From Rhodococcus sp. PAMC28707 (GTDB taxonomy: Bacteria > Actinomycetota > Actinomycetes > Mycobacteriales > Mycobacteriaceae), in assembly GCF_004795915.1 (NCBI RefSeq), contig NZ_CP039253.1, positions 2,604,001 to 2,668,000 of the forward strand: DNA of 64,000 nucleotides, given 5' to 3'. The notes below the pieces were generated by a model. The model ran no database searches. It was not told the DNA's origin and saw only the letters and a list, made by a program, of their open reading frames with translations. Position numbers and translations under genes: made by a program. Position 1 is the first letter of the stretch, and the number at the start of each line of letters is the position of its first letter. Positions 29,113-37,914 of this stretch are shown here, piece by piece.

Positions 29113-29421
29113 AGGTGTCGATGGGGGGCGCAATCACGTAGAAGGCGTGCCCGGTGACCACGCCTGGCTTGACTCGGTTCCCTTCGTGACCTAACCGATC
29201 GTGGGCAGTCCCGCCCAGTGAGACTGAATGTGAGAGAAGTATGTGAGCAGTCATAATGAGACGCACGGCACAGCGAAAGCTGTCGTTTTCATCTCGGCCC
29301 TGTACCAACGCGGTGCCGGCAAATACCCGCCCAAGTCTTCGTTGCCGCAAGCGCGGCCAGCGGAGCAATCGTATTGAAGTGAGGATGAACGGATGAACAG
29401 AGAAAGGAGGCAACGCCAGCA
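29113..29421. other. Intergenic region upstream of the second peptide ABC operon
   Basis: About 310 bases without a gene. AGAAAGGAGG at about 29400-29409 is the ribosome site of the next gene. Repeated GTGAG words occur at 29217-29250, but no clear operator or terminator is evident. Confidence 0.4.
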
Positions 29422-30378
29422 ATGACCAAGGTTGTGTTCAAAAAAATTGGCGAGCTGATTGTTGTGCTGTTCGTCGTCAGTCTCGGCACGTTCGGACTTG
29501 TGTCGCTGATTCCCGGTGACCCCTCGGTGGCGGCACTGGGCGAGGGGCGTACCCCTGAGGAGTACGCCCAGGCACGCTTCGAAATGGGCTTGGACAATTC
29601 GTTCCTCAGCCGCTACTGGGATTGGCTCTCGTCCGCTTTGCAGGGCGATCTGGGCCGTTCTCTGGTGCCGCCGCAGTCGGACGTGACGGAGCGCATCGTC
29701 GCAGCGCTGCCGGTAAGTGTGCAGTTGGCGGCCATGGGGCTGTTCATTGCACTGGCAGTGTCTATCCCGTTGGCGATGTGGTCCGCGCGTCATAGCGGTG
29801 GTCTGATCGACCGCGTCATCAGTGCCACTACGTTCGGCGTCCTGTCGATCCCGACCTTCCTGTCCGGCTTGCTGCTGATCATGTTGTTCGTCAACAACCT
29901 CGGCTGGTTTCCGCGCTCGCAGTGGGTTCGTGTGTCCGAGGGGGGACTTGCCGACAACCTGTACCACGCGATCCTGCCGGCCGTTACGATCAGCCTGCTG
30001 GAGATGGCGATGTTCCTGCGCATCTTGCGCAGTGACCTGATCACGACCCTGCAGGAGAACTTCATCCTGGTATCGAAGGCGAAGGGCACCTCGAACCTGA
30101 GGCTGCTGATCTCCGATGCGTTCCGTCCATCCTCGTTTTCCCTGATCACGATGCTCGGTCTGGTGCTGGGTTCCATGATCGGCTCCACCGTCATCATCGA
30201 GACGTTGTTCTCGCTGCCGGGAATGGGTTCGCTGATCGTGCGGGCCGCGCAGCAGGGCGATATGCCGATGGTGCAGGGAGCTGTACTGGTGATCGCGCTC
30301 ATCTACGTGGTGGCTAACGGCATCATCGATATCTCCTATGGATATCTCGACCCGAGGAGCCGACGAGCCCATGTCTAA
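29422..30378 (+). CDS. Peptide/nickel-type ABC transporter permease (DppB/OppB family)
   Basis: A 318-residue permease. First helix ELIVVLFVVSLGTFGLVSLIPGDPSV ends in the family PGDP motif; EAA loop ILVSKAKGTSNLRLLISDAFRP. First gene of permease-permease-ATPase-ATPase-binding protein. This whole cluster is absent from the mycobacterial gene order at this place. Overlaps the next permease by 8 bases. Confidence 0.92.
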   Translation: MTKVVFKKIGELIVVLFVVSLGTFGLVSLIPGDPSVAALGEGRTPEEYAQARFEMGLDNSFLSRYWDWLSSALQGDLGRSLVPPQSDVTERIVAALPVSVQLAAMGLFIALAVSIPLAMWSARHSGGLIDRVISATTFGVLSIPTFLSGLLLIMLFVNNLGWFPRSQWVRVSEGGLADNLYHAILPAVTISLLEMAMFLRILRSDLITTLQENFILVSKAKGTSNLRLLISDAFRPSSFSLITMLGLVLGSMIGSTVIIETLFSLPGMGSLIVRAAQQGDMPMVQGAVLVIALIYVVANGIIDISYGYLDPRSRRAHV

Positions 30379-31507
30379 TATCTCCCACCCCGACCTCAAC
30401 GACCCCGAACAGGTCATGCCTGCGATGGCGCAGGGCGCTGCGGTGGTCGTCGCCGATCCGGTCGTGAAGGACTCCGCAGTCACGGCTGCCGGCGAGCCCG
30501 GACGCCGAAAGCTGTACGTCCGTGGCGGCATTCTGCTGGCAATCGGCGTGATCGCGCTCGGCTTCGCGCTCGGCGCAGGCCCAGTCGTGATGGCCGTGCG
30601 TCTCGTCGTCGGTCTCATCGGGCTTGCCGGCATCTACATGGGCGCGCGACGGATCGGACTCGCCCGATTCGGCCCGGACTTCGATCTGACGTTCGTGATC
30701 TCGTGTGTGTGGCTAGCGTTGATCATCGGCGTAGCGATCATCGCGCCGCTGTTGCCGTTTGCTGAGTACCAGGACACCTCCAAGACTCTCGGATCAAAGG
30801 GCTACGTCCCGCCGGATCTATTCTCCAGCCACCCGCTGGGGACGAACAACTTCGGCCTGGACCTCCTTGCTAGGTCCGTCTACGGTGCACGGTCCTCCCT
30901 CGTCGTCGCGGTCGGCGCTGTGCTGATCGGCGTGATTGTCGGAGGCGCGATCGGCATCCTCGCCGGCTACTTCGGCGGGAAAGTCGACTCGATCGTCGGG
31001 ATCTTCACGAACTCGCTGCTCGCAGTACCCGCGTTGATCCTGCTGATCGCGTTGGCGTCGGTGCTCAAGCCGAACCTGCGCAACATCGCGTTCGCACTGG
31101 CGGTGCTTGCGGTGCCGTCGATGATTCGAATAGCGCGGGCGAACACTTTGACATTCGCCCAACGTGAATTCGTCCTCGCAGCCCGCGCGATGGGCGCGAG
31201 CCGCTGGCGGGTGATGGTGCGCGAGCTGGCGCCGAACGTGGCGCTGCCGCTGGCCTCGCTCGGCATGGTGATGATCTCGGTGATGATTGTCGCCGAGGCA
31301 TCGCTGAGCTTCTTGGGCCTCGGCATCCAGCCGCCGATCCCGACGTGGGGAAACATGATCGCCGAGGGCCAGGGCGGGGTGTTCGAGAAGCACGCGTTCG
31401 TCGTACTGGTCCCGGGCATGTTCCTGTTCTTGACAGTGTTCTCGTTCAACATTGTCGGCGAAAAGGCGCAGAAGGTCACCGGCGGCTCACGCCGGGCAAA
31501 GCTGTGA
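30371..31507 (+). CDS. Peptide/nickel-type ABC transporter permease (DppC/OppC family), extended N-terminus
   Basis: A 378-residue protein. Residues from about 43 form two extra hydrophobic helices (GGILLAIGVIALGFALGAG; VVMAVRLVVGLIGLAGIYMGAR) before the usual DppC-type transport domain (GTNNFGLDLLARSVYGAR; EAA loop LAARAMGASRWRVMVRELAPN). The extra helices make it longer than the typical 280-320 residues. Start ATG 30371 lies within the end of the previous gene. Confidence 0.9.
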   Translation: MSNISHPDLNDPEQVMPAMAQGAAVVVADPVVKDSAVTAAGEPGRRKLYVRGGILLAIGVIALGFALGAGPVVMAVRLVVGLIGLAGIYMGARRIGLARFGPDFDLTFVISCVWLALIIGVAIIAPLLPFAEYQDTSKTLGSKGYVPPDLFSSHPLGTNNFGLDLLARSVYGARSSLVVAVGAVLIGVIVGGAIGILAGYFGGKVDSIVGIFTNSLLAVPALILLIALASVLKPNLRNIAFALAVLAVPSMIRIARANTLTFAQREFVLAARAMGASRWRVMVRELAPNVALPLASLGMVMISVMIVAEASLSFLGLGIQPPIPTWGNMIAEGQGGVFEKHAFVVLVPGMFLFLTVFSFNIVGEKAQKVTGGSRRAKL

Positions 31508-31574
31508 TGGCGAGAGCGGACAGTGTCCGTATCGCCTCAGTCCTGGCCCTACATGGCAAAGCGGGAGTTCACCG

Positions 31575-32717
31575 ATGAATAAGCACGAAAAGCCTGGCAT
31601 GGGCGCTACGACGGCAGGCGCCGGAACGCCAGACCATGCGGCGGCGGGACCGCTGCTGACAGTGGAGAATGTGTCCACGCACTTTCGCACCAAGCGGGGC
31701 CAGTTGCGCGCCGTCGACCGTGTGAGCTTGACCCTCGCCGCGGGCGAGACCCTGGGCCTGGTCGGCGAGTCCGGGTCCGGTAAATCGGTGCTCGGGCAGA
31801 CCATCATGGGCCTGGTCTCCAACGGTGGCGCGACCACTGTCGCCGGCGAGATTCGGTTCCAGGGCCGCGATATGCAGGCGCTTACCCGCAAGGAACAGCA
31901 GGGTCTGTGGGGCAAGGACATCGCGATGGTGTTCCAGGACCCGATGACGGCGCTCAACCCGTTCAAGCACATCGGCACGCACCTTACCGAGTCGATCCGA
32001 GCCCATCTGGGCCTGGACAAGAAGCAGGCCCGAGAGCGGGCGATCGAGTTGCTGCGTAAGGTGCGGATTCCTGAGCCGACCCGACGGGTGGACCAATACC
32101 CACATGAGCTCTCGGGAGGTATGCGCCAGCGTGTAGTTATTGCGATGGCGTTGGCATGCGACCCCATCCTGACCATCGCAGACGAGCCGACGACGGCGCT
32201 CGATGTGACGGTGCAAAAGCAAATTCTCGCGTTGCTCGACTCGCTCCGTAAGGAGACGGGGATGGCGGGGATCTTGATCAGCCACGACCTGGGCGTCGTC
32301 GCCGGCCAGACGGACCGCGTCGCCGTGATGTATGCGGGCCGAATTGTGGAGACCGCGCCAACACAGCAGTTGTTCGCGCAGCCGCGTCATCCGTACACCG
32401 AGGCGCTGTTGTCGGCGATCCCGCGAATCGAGGATGCGCCGCACACGGTCCTCGAGGCCATCGAAGGTGGGTTGCCGGATATGACGAAGCCAGCTGAGGG
32501 TTGTTCATTCGCGACTCGGTGCCGGTACGCACAGGAGAAGTGTCTTACGGTGCCGCCGGAACTGGTCGCCACTGCAGACTCTGCCGCGGCGGTGCATCCA
32601 CACGAGGCCGCATGTCACTTCCCCGTCGGCACAGCCGAGGGTGCAGCGGCGTTGGCCGCCAACGAGAAGGCCGGGCGCACCGCGGCCGGACGCAAGCTGG
32701 ACTTGGAGACTGTGTAA
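31575..32717 (+). CDS. Peptide ABC transporter ATPase (OppD/DppD family)
   Basis: A 380-residue ABC ATPase. Walker A GESGSGKSV, Q-loop FQDPMTALNP, signature LSGGMRQRV, Walker B TIADEPTTALD. The C-terminal Cys-containing region (GCSFATRCRYAQEKC) is characteristic of oligopeptide-type ATPases, some of which bind an Fe-S cluster. Starts 67 bases after the permease stop; TAATG overlap with the next ATPase. Confidence 0.92.
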   Translation: MNKHEKPGMGATTAGAGTPDHAAAGPLLTVENVSTHFRTKRGQLRAVDRVSLTLAAGETLGLVGESGSGKSVLGQTIMGLVSNGGATTVAGEIRFQGRDMQALTRKEQQGLWGKDIAMVFQDPMTALNPFKHIGTHLTESIRAHLGLDKKQARERAIELLRKVRIPEPTRRVDQYPHELSGGMRQRVVIAMALACDPILTIADEPTTALDVTVQKQILALLDSLRKETGMAGILISHDLGVVAGQTDRVAVMYAGRIVETAPTQQLFAQPRHPYTEALLSAIPRIEDAPHTVLEAIEGGLPDMTKPAEGCSFATRCRYAQEKCLTVPPELVATADSAAAVHPHEAACHFPVGTAEGAAALAANEKAGRTAAGRKLDLETV

Positions 32718-33703
32718 TGGCTGGCAGCGGTACCGCACACATGCGCGAAAACGAGAAGCGGGTCTTGACCGTCGAGAACCTGATGGTGGAATTCCCCGCA
32801 GGCAAACAGACCGTGCACGCGGTCTCCGGCATCAGCTTCGACCTCGTCCCAGGGGAGACACTGGGCATAGTCGGGGAGTCGGGCTGTGGGAAGTCCACCG
32901 CCGGGCGCGCGGTCCTGCAGTTGCCCAAGCCCACGTCCGGCAAGGTGACGCTCGATGACATGATCCTCGGAGACATGTCCGCGTCGAGTCTGCGGATCAC
33001 CCGCAACCAGATGCAGATGATCATGCAGGACCCGATTTCATCGCTGAACCCGCGGCGCAAGGTCAAACATCTTGTCACCGAGGGACCTCGCATCTGGGGG
33101 ACGAAGAACAAGGCCAAGCTCGAGGCCATGACCCGTGATTTGTTGACCGCAGTGGGCTTGGATCCAGATGCGGTGATGGAGAAGACGGCGGGCGAACTGT
33201 CGGGCGGCCAATGCCAGCGTGTGTGCATCGCACGCGCATTGATGCTCCGGCCGAAGCTGCTGATCTGTGACGAGCCGGTTTCGAGCCTCGATGTGTCTGT
33301 GCAGGCACAGATCTTGAACCTTCTGGAGAAAACCAAGAAGGAATTCGAGTTCTCGATGATCTTCATCGCCCACAACATGGCCGTGGTGAAGAACATCAGC
33401 GACCGGATAATGGTGATGTACCTGGGCAAGGTGTGTGAGGTCGCGCCCACCGGAAATGTCCAAGACACCGCCAAACATCCGTACACCCGCTTGCTGCTCG
33501 ACTCGATTCCGGATCCGAACCGATCGCGGGATGGGGAGGACGAGATCGAGATCATCGAGGGCGACCTGCCCTCTCCCCTGAACCCACCGTCGGGTTGCCG
33601 TTTTCGGACCCGCTGTCCACTCGCGACTGAGCAGTGCGCAGCCGAAGAGCCACTGTTGCGGGAGATTGGCAAAGATCACTTCGTGGCCTGCCACAACGTG
33701 TAA
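32717..33703 (+). CDS. Peptide ABC transporter ATPase (OppF/DppF family)
   Basis: A 328-residue ABC ATPase, partner of the preceding one. Walker A GESGCGKST, Q-loop MQDPISSLNPRRK, signature LSGGQCQRV, Walker B LICDEPVSSLD. The C-terminal GCRFRTRCPLATEQC motif matches the OppF type. The ATG shares bases with the upstream stop. Confidence 0.92.
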   Translation: MAGSGTAHMRENEKRVLTVENLMVEFPAGKQTVHAVSGISFDLVPGETLGIVGESGCGKSTAGRAVLQLPKPTSGKVTLDDMILGDMSASSLRITRNQMQMIMQDPISSLNPRRKVKHLVTEGPRIWGTKNKAKLEAMTRDLLTAVGLDPDAVMEKTAGELSGGQCQRVCIARALMLRPKLLICDEPVSSLDVSVQAQILNLLEKTKKEFEFSMIFIAHNMAVVKNISDRIMVMYLGKVCEVAPTGNVQDTAKHPYTRLLLDSIPDPNRSRDGEDEIEIIEGDLPSPLNPPSGCRFRTRCPLATEQCAAEEPLLREIGKDHFVACHNV

Positions 33704-33800
33704 ACCCAGCTTTCACCTGCACCCTCGCGGCGAACTGTCCCAGAGGGTCGTTGTCTGGCGTTCTCAACCGTCGTACCGCCCGCACATATAAGGAACCCAT

Positions 33801-35423
33801 ATGATCTCAGTGAATTATCTACAGCGGGCCATCAGACGACCCGGCCGCTTCGCGGTCGCTCTGGTCGGAGCCAGCGTTGTACTCGCAGCTTGCTCGGGCG
33901 GGGCCGACGGTGAGGGCGGCGGTTCCGGTAGTGGCACGTACGAGACCGGCCTGGTGAACGTCCAATCCGAAGCAGGCGATCCGGTGGACGGCGGCACCCT
34001 CACCTACGGTGTACAACTTCTCACCACGACGCTGGACCCGGTCCGAGCCACGGCCCGCGGCGGCCAGGGCGGCGAGGCACTCGCAGCCGTTTACGACGTG
34101 CTCATGAAGTACGACACCGAGTCCGGGGAGTTCTCACCCCAGCTCGCCGAATCATTGGAAAGCACAGACAACACGACATGGACTCTGCGTCTACGTGAGG
34201 GAGTGCGCTTCAGCGACGGCACGCCGTTGGATGCTGCAGCGGTAGTCGCGAGTATCGAGCGCTACAACTCCGGCGGCGGCAATGGTGCAGATCTATGGAT
34301 GCAGTCGGTGAAATCGATGGAGGCGCAGGACAACTCCACGGTAGTCTTCCGTCTCGCAAATTCATGGCCTAGGTTTCCGTCGATGCTGGCGTTTGGCCAC
34401 GGGATGATCGTCGCCCCAGGTTCACAGCAAGGTGAGAAGTTCACTGCTGTTGGGGCCGGCCCCTTCGTCGAGGCAGGATTTCTCCCCGGGGAGGAGCGCA
34501 CGTTCGCGGCGAACCCTGAATATTACGGCGGGCGCCCTCATCTGGACACTTTGCGCATGGTGGCGTTGAACGGCCCGCAAGCAAACTTCGAGTCGCTGGA
34601 AGCCGGTCAACTCGACGTTGCCTACATCCGTGGTCTGGGATCAGCAATAAACTCGGCGAAAGAAGCCGGCTACCCCGGATTCGTCGATGTCCTCAACGCC
34701 GGCGGAGCCGAGCTGATCAACAACCGCGAGGGTTATCCAGGCGCAGATGTGCGGGTGCGACAAGCGATTGCGCAGGCCATCGACCCTGACCTCATCGACC
34801 AGCGCGCCGAAGAGGGTCAGGGCCTTCCCGGATCCGAGCTGTTCGGAGAGACGTCGCAATGGCATACCGATGTTGCCGGCCCTGTCTACGATCCGGCCAA
34901 GGCCACCGAGTTGCTGAACGAGGCAAAGGCCGACGGCTATGACGGGCGTCTGAGGTACACCGTTCTCAACGAACCCAAGGATCAAGCGATCGGCCTAGCC
35001 GTTCAGTCGTTGTTGCAGGCCGTCGGTTTCACTGTGGACATTGCCTTCGCCAACAATGCTGGGGATCTACTGAACAGCGTCTATGTCAAACATGAGTTCG
35101 ATCTGGCCCATGCCGGGATCGGTCTGTACGAGTCGATTCCAGACGCGGGTTTGCAGTCCGTCCTCTCCAGCACATCGTTGAGGAACACAGCCGGGTATGC
35201 GAATCCGGAGATGGATAGCTTGCTGAAGGAGCTGCAAGCGGCTCCCGATGACGACGCTGCGCGCGATGTGATCGCACAGGTTCAGACCCTCTGGAACGAC
35301 ACTGTGCCATCGGTGCCCATCAGCGGGCTTGCCGCGTTCTGGGCGTGGCAGACGGACGTGCACGAAGTCGTGCCCACTGCCACTGGCATCATGCTGTTCG
35401 ACAAGGCATGGGTCGAGTCCTGA
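33801..35423 (+). CDS. Family-5 substrate-binding lipoprotein of the second peptide importer
   Basis: A 540-residue solute-binding protein. Arg-rich leader and the lipobox LAAC (Cys about residue 31), then a Gly/Ser linker. Family-5 core: WTLRLREGVRFSDGTPLDAAAVV. Placed last in the operon, 97 bases after the second ATPase, with AAGGAA upstream. Clearly paralogous to the convergent gene at 36016-37617 (shared AAVYD and FSDGTPLDA segments in the same order). The ligand is probably a peptide-like compound, not determinable here. Confidence 0.92.
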   Translation: MISVNYLQRAIRRPGRFAVALVGASVVLAACSGGADGEGGGSGSGTYETGLVNVQSEAGDPVDGGTLTYGVQLLTTTLDPVRATARGGQGGEALAAVYDVLMKYDTESGEFSPQLAESLESTDNTTWTLRLREGVRFSDGTPLDAAAVVASIERYNSGGGNGADLWMQSVKSMEAQDNSTVVFRLANSWPRFPSMLAFGHGMIVAPGSQQGEKFTAVGAGPFVEAGFLPGEERTFAANPEYYGGRPHLDTLRMVALNGPQANFESLEAGQLDVAYIRGLGSAINSAKEAGYPGFVDVLNAGGAELINNREGYPGADVRVRQAIAQAIDPDLIDQRAEEGQGLPGSELFGETSQWHTDVAGPVYDPAKATELLNEAKADGYDGRLRYTVLNEPKDQAIGLAVQSLLQAVGFTVDIAFANNAGDLLNSVYVKHEFDLAHAGIGLYESIPDAGLQSVLSSTSLRNTAGYANPEMDSLLKELQAAPDDDAARDVIAQVQTLWNDTVPSVPISGLAAFWAWQTDVHEVVPTATGIMLFDKAWVES

Positions 35424-35512
35424 ACGCGCACACGAAGTTTGGAAATCCAGGGGAAGGCAAGCGCGCCAACGAGGTGTAGTTCCCGAGATAGTAGTGGATG
35501 ATGTGACGAAAG

Positions 35513-35572
35513 GCGAGGGCCTCTCGGTGTCGGTGTGCGTACCACGCACCCCGATAGCCGAGAGGCCCTCGC
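35513..35572. terminator. Strong hairpin downstream of the ABC operon
   Basis: Perfect 15-bp stem, GCGAGGGCCTCTCGG (35513-35527) with its complement (35558-35572), followed by TGTTTGT. It lies 90 bases after the binding-protein stop. Confidence 0.8.
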
Positions 35573-35585
35573 TGTTTGTCGCTGA

Positions 35586-35929
35586 TGCCCTACCCGTGGC
35601 GAAGAGATGGGCCGACCGCAACAGGACCAGCGGCCCGCAACGTATCTCCTACCACCTGCCACTGCCGCGCCACCCCGACTGCGATGGAAACTGCGGACGC
35701 CGACAAGGGCGAAGGAATCGTTTCGACTGAGTTGCATCCAAGCACCATGCCGCAGGCGACCACTCGCGGCCGGCGTACTCGGAGATTCGTTCCGGCGAAC
35801 CAAATACCAGATTATGTTGTTGCTCTGAGTGATTCGACGAGACATTCAGTCCGTGACGTGAAGCAGGAAGGCTGGCCCGCCGACGCCGTCGAACAGTGGG
35901 GACAGCAGACTGCCCGGTACGTCAACTAG
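35586..35929 (+). other. Region between two convergent binding-protein genes; possible gene remnant
   Basis: No complete recognised gene. A plus-strand frame is open to a stop at 35927-35929; its last part (DVKQEGWPADAVEQWGQQTARYVN) looks like a genuine protein C-terminus, while the upstream part is unconvincing. It may be the tail of a lost gene that kept its terminator. Confidence 0.25.
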
Positions 35930-35946
35930 CGTTGACGTACCGGGCA
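35911..35946. terminator. Perfect 16-bp hairpin
   Basis: TGCCCGGTACGTCAAC (35911-35926) pairs with 35931-35946 across a TAGC loop. It encloses the stop of the possible remnant frame; probably a terminator. Confidence 0.75.
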
Positions 35947-35977
35947 GGCGGCCTTCTATATACAGTTTTCCAGCTCA

Positions 35978-36001
35978 TGTCACCTCGCCGTTGAGGTGAC
36001 A
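35978..36001 (-). terminator. Hairpin just after the minus-strand binding-protein gene
   Basis: TGTCACCTC (35978-35986) pairs with GAGGTGACA (35993-36001); it lies 14 bases beyond the stop of the gene at 36016. Confidence 0.65.
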
Positions 36002-36015
36002 CGGGTGAGCGGTTA

Positions 36016-37617
36016 CTACTCGATCCAGGCCTTGTCCAGCAGCACCATCGCGTCCAGGCTTGGCACTGCGCCGTGCACGCTGTCGGTCCACGCCAAGAAG
36101 TTGGCACCGGAGGCAAGTGCCAGGAACGGCACGTTCTCGTTGACCTCTACCTGTAGGTTGCTCAACGCCTCGAGTTTCGCCTCGTCGTTAGTTGCGGTTT
36201 GGACACTGGCGACGATCTCGTCCATCTTCGGGTCGTTGACGCCGCCGATATTGTTCGTCGATGTGGAGTTCAACGCCCCGTACAGGCGCTGGAAAGGCGC
36301 CGTGTCCTGGATGCTGAGTGCGCCGGTGGCGATGTCGAAGTCCTTGTCGATGTACAGGCGCTTGACGATGTCCGTGACCGATGCCGCGTAGTCGATTTCG
36401 ACGTTGATACCGATCGGTGCCAGCATCGCCTGGATTGTCAGTGCGGTGGCCTGGGCCGCCTGCGTCTGGGCGGTGAAGTAGGTCATGTTGCCGCTGAAGC
36501 CGTCTGCCTTCGCGGCGTCGACGAGAGCCTTGGCCTCCTCAGTGTTCATCTCCACGGGTGCAATGTCGTTGTGCCACTTGGACCATGGCTGGAAAATCTC
36601 GGTGCCGGGCATGCCCTTGCCGCCCCGTGCGCGCTGATCGATTGCGACGGGATCGACGGCCAGCTGCATCGCCTTGCGTACCCGTAAGTCGGCGGCGGGA
36701 CGGCCTTCACGCTGGTTGATACTGACCACCGCGGAGAGACTGCTCGTCTCGTAGTAACCCGGAAGGTTAGCCGACGCCTCGTCGACGACTGCAGCGTCGC
36801 GTAGGTATGCCATATCGAGGCCGCCCGCGTTGAGGGCGTCGACCTTGGGCTGTTCGTCACTGATCGTGACGAACTTCAGTGTGTCCAGGGGCGGCTTGCC
36901 GTTGAAGTAGTCCGGCCGGGCCTTCATTACCACGTCCGCGCCGGGGGTCAGGCTTTCCAATGTGAAAGCACCTGCTCCGATCGGCTTGAACGTGCCGTCG
37001 GGCTGATCCGAGCTGGGTGCGACGACCATGCCGTGGCCGTAGACGAGAAGCGCGGGGAACTCGGACCACGACTGGTTCATGGTGTAGACCACGGTGGAGT
37101 CGTTGGTGGCCTCCACGGACTTCACGCCGGCGGTGAATGCCTGACTGCCGCCGCCCTTGCGTTCGTTGAAGCGATTGGTACTGGCGACTACGGCCTTGGC
37201 GTCGAGTGGTGTGCCGTCACTGAAGGTGACGCCGTCGCGCAACTCCAGGGTCCACGTCTTGAAGTCGTCGCTCGAGGTGAGCGCTTTGGCCAGTTGCGGC
37301 TCGTAAGAATCGGAGGCGGAATCGTAGCGAACGAGGAGATCGTAGACCGCTGCCATTTCGGTGCCACCGGTCGAGCCAGTGGCCTGGGTCTTGGTCGGGT
37401 CGAGGCTGGCCACCGGTGCATAACCGGCAAAGCTCAACGTGCCACCCTGCACGGGGGTGCCGCCCTCGGTCTGATCGCCGATCACGCCGACAGCGCCGGG
37501 GTCGGTCTGTGGGCCGGAACTGCTACCTCCACCGCTCGCACAGCCCGCCAACAACAGGCCGCTGGTCAAGACGGCAAAGGCCACCGTGCCGCGCCGGCGT
37601 TGCCTTGAAAGTGTCAC
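36016..37617 (-). CDS. Second family-5 substrate-binding lipoprotein
   Basis: A 533-residue solute-binding protein starting at GTG 37615-37617, with AGGAGG 7 bases upstream. Leader TLSRQRRRGTVAFAVL and lipobox LAGC. The family-5 region WTLELRDGVTFSDGTPLDAKAVVAS closely parallels the protein at 33801-35423, so the two are paralogues. It faces the operon from the opposite strand and has no permease of its own nearby; it may supply the same permease with a different ligand. A longer frame to 37785 lacks a signal-peptide shape. Confidence 0.9.
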   Translation of the reverse strand: MTLSRQRRRGTVAFAVLTSGLLLAGCASGGGSSSGPQTDPGAVGVIGDQTEGGTPVQGGTLSFAGYAPVASLDPTKTQATGSTGGTEMAAVYDLLVRYDSASDSYEPQLAKALTSSDDFKTWTLELRDGVTFSDGTPLDAKAVVASTNRFNERKGGGSQAFTAGVKSVEATNDSTVVYTMNQSWSEFPALLVYGHGMVVAPSSDQPDGTFKPIGAGAFTLESLTPGADVVMKARPDYFNGKPPLDTLKFVTISDEQPKVDALNAGGLDMAYLRDAAVVDEASANLPGYYETSSLSAVVSINQREGRPAADLRVRKAMQLAVDPVAIDQRARGGKGMPGTEIFQPWSKWHNDIAPVEMNTEEAKALVDAAKADGFSGNMTYFTAQTQAAQATALTIQAMLAPIGINVEIDYAASVTDIVKRLYIDKDFDIATGALSIQDTAPFQRLYGALNSTSTNNIGGVNDPKMDEIVASVQTATNDEAKLEALSNLQVEVNENVPFLALASGANFLAWTDSVHGAVPSLDAMVLLDKAWIE

Positions 37618-37914
37618 CTGAGAACCTCCTGGATTGTGTCGAGACGAACGGTCTCGGTGGAAAGTGTCGCGCTCGCCATAGGCGAACCACCCTATGACCT
37701 GAATCACGATAATCAGAACACAGTCTCTGTCACCGGGACGAAGTCGTTCGGAAGTCGTTGGCACCGCTCCCGGGATCGTGGACACCGACCCGGCGGGGCA
37801 GTTGTAGAGGCTGGAGGAAGATGCCTCCAGCCTGGATCCTTCGTACTGCGGATGGGTCCGCCGGAGTGGTTCGCAATTGAACCAGACGTCTTCTGACCCG
37901 CGGTAGGAGTTACC

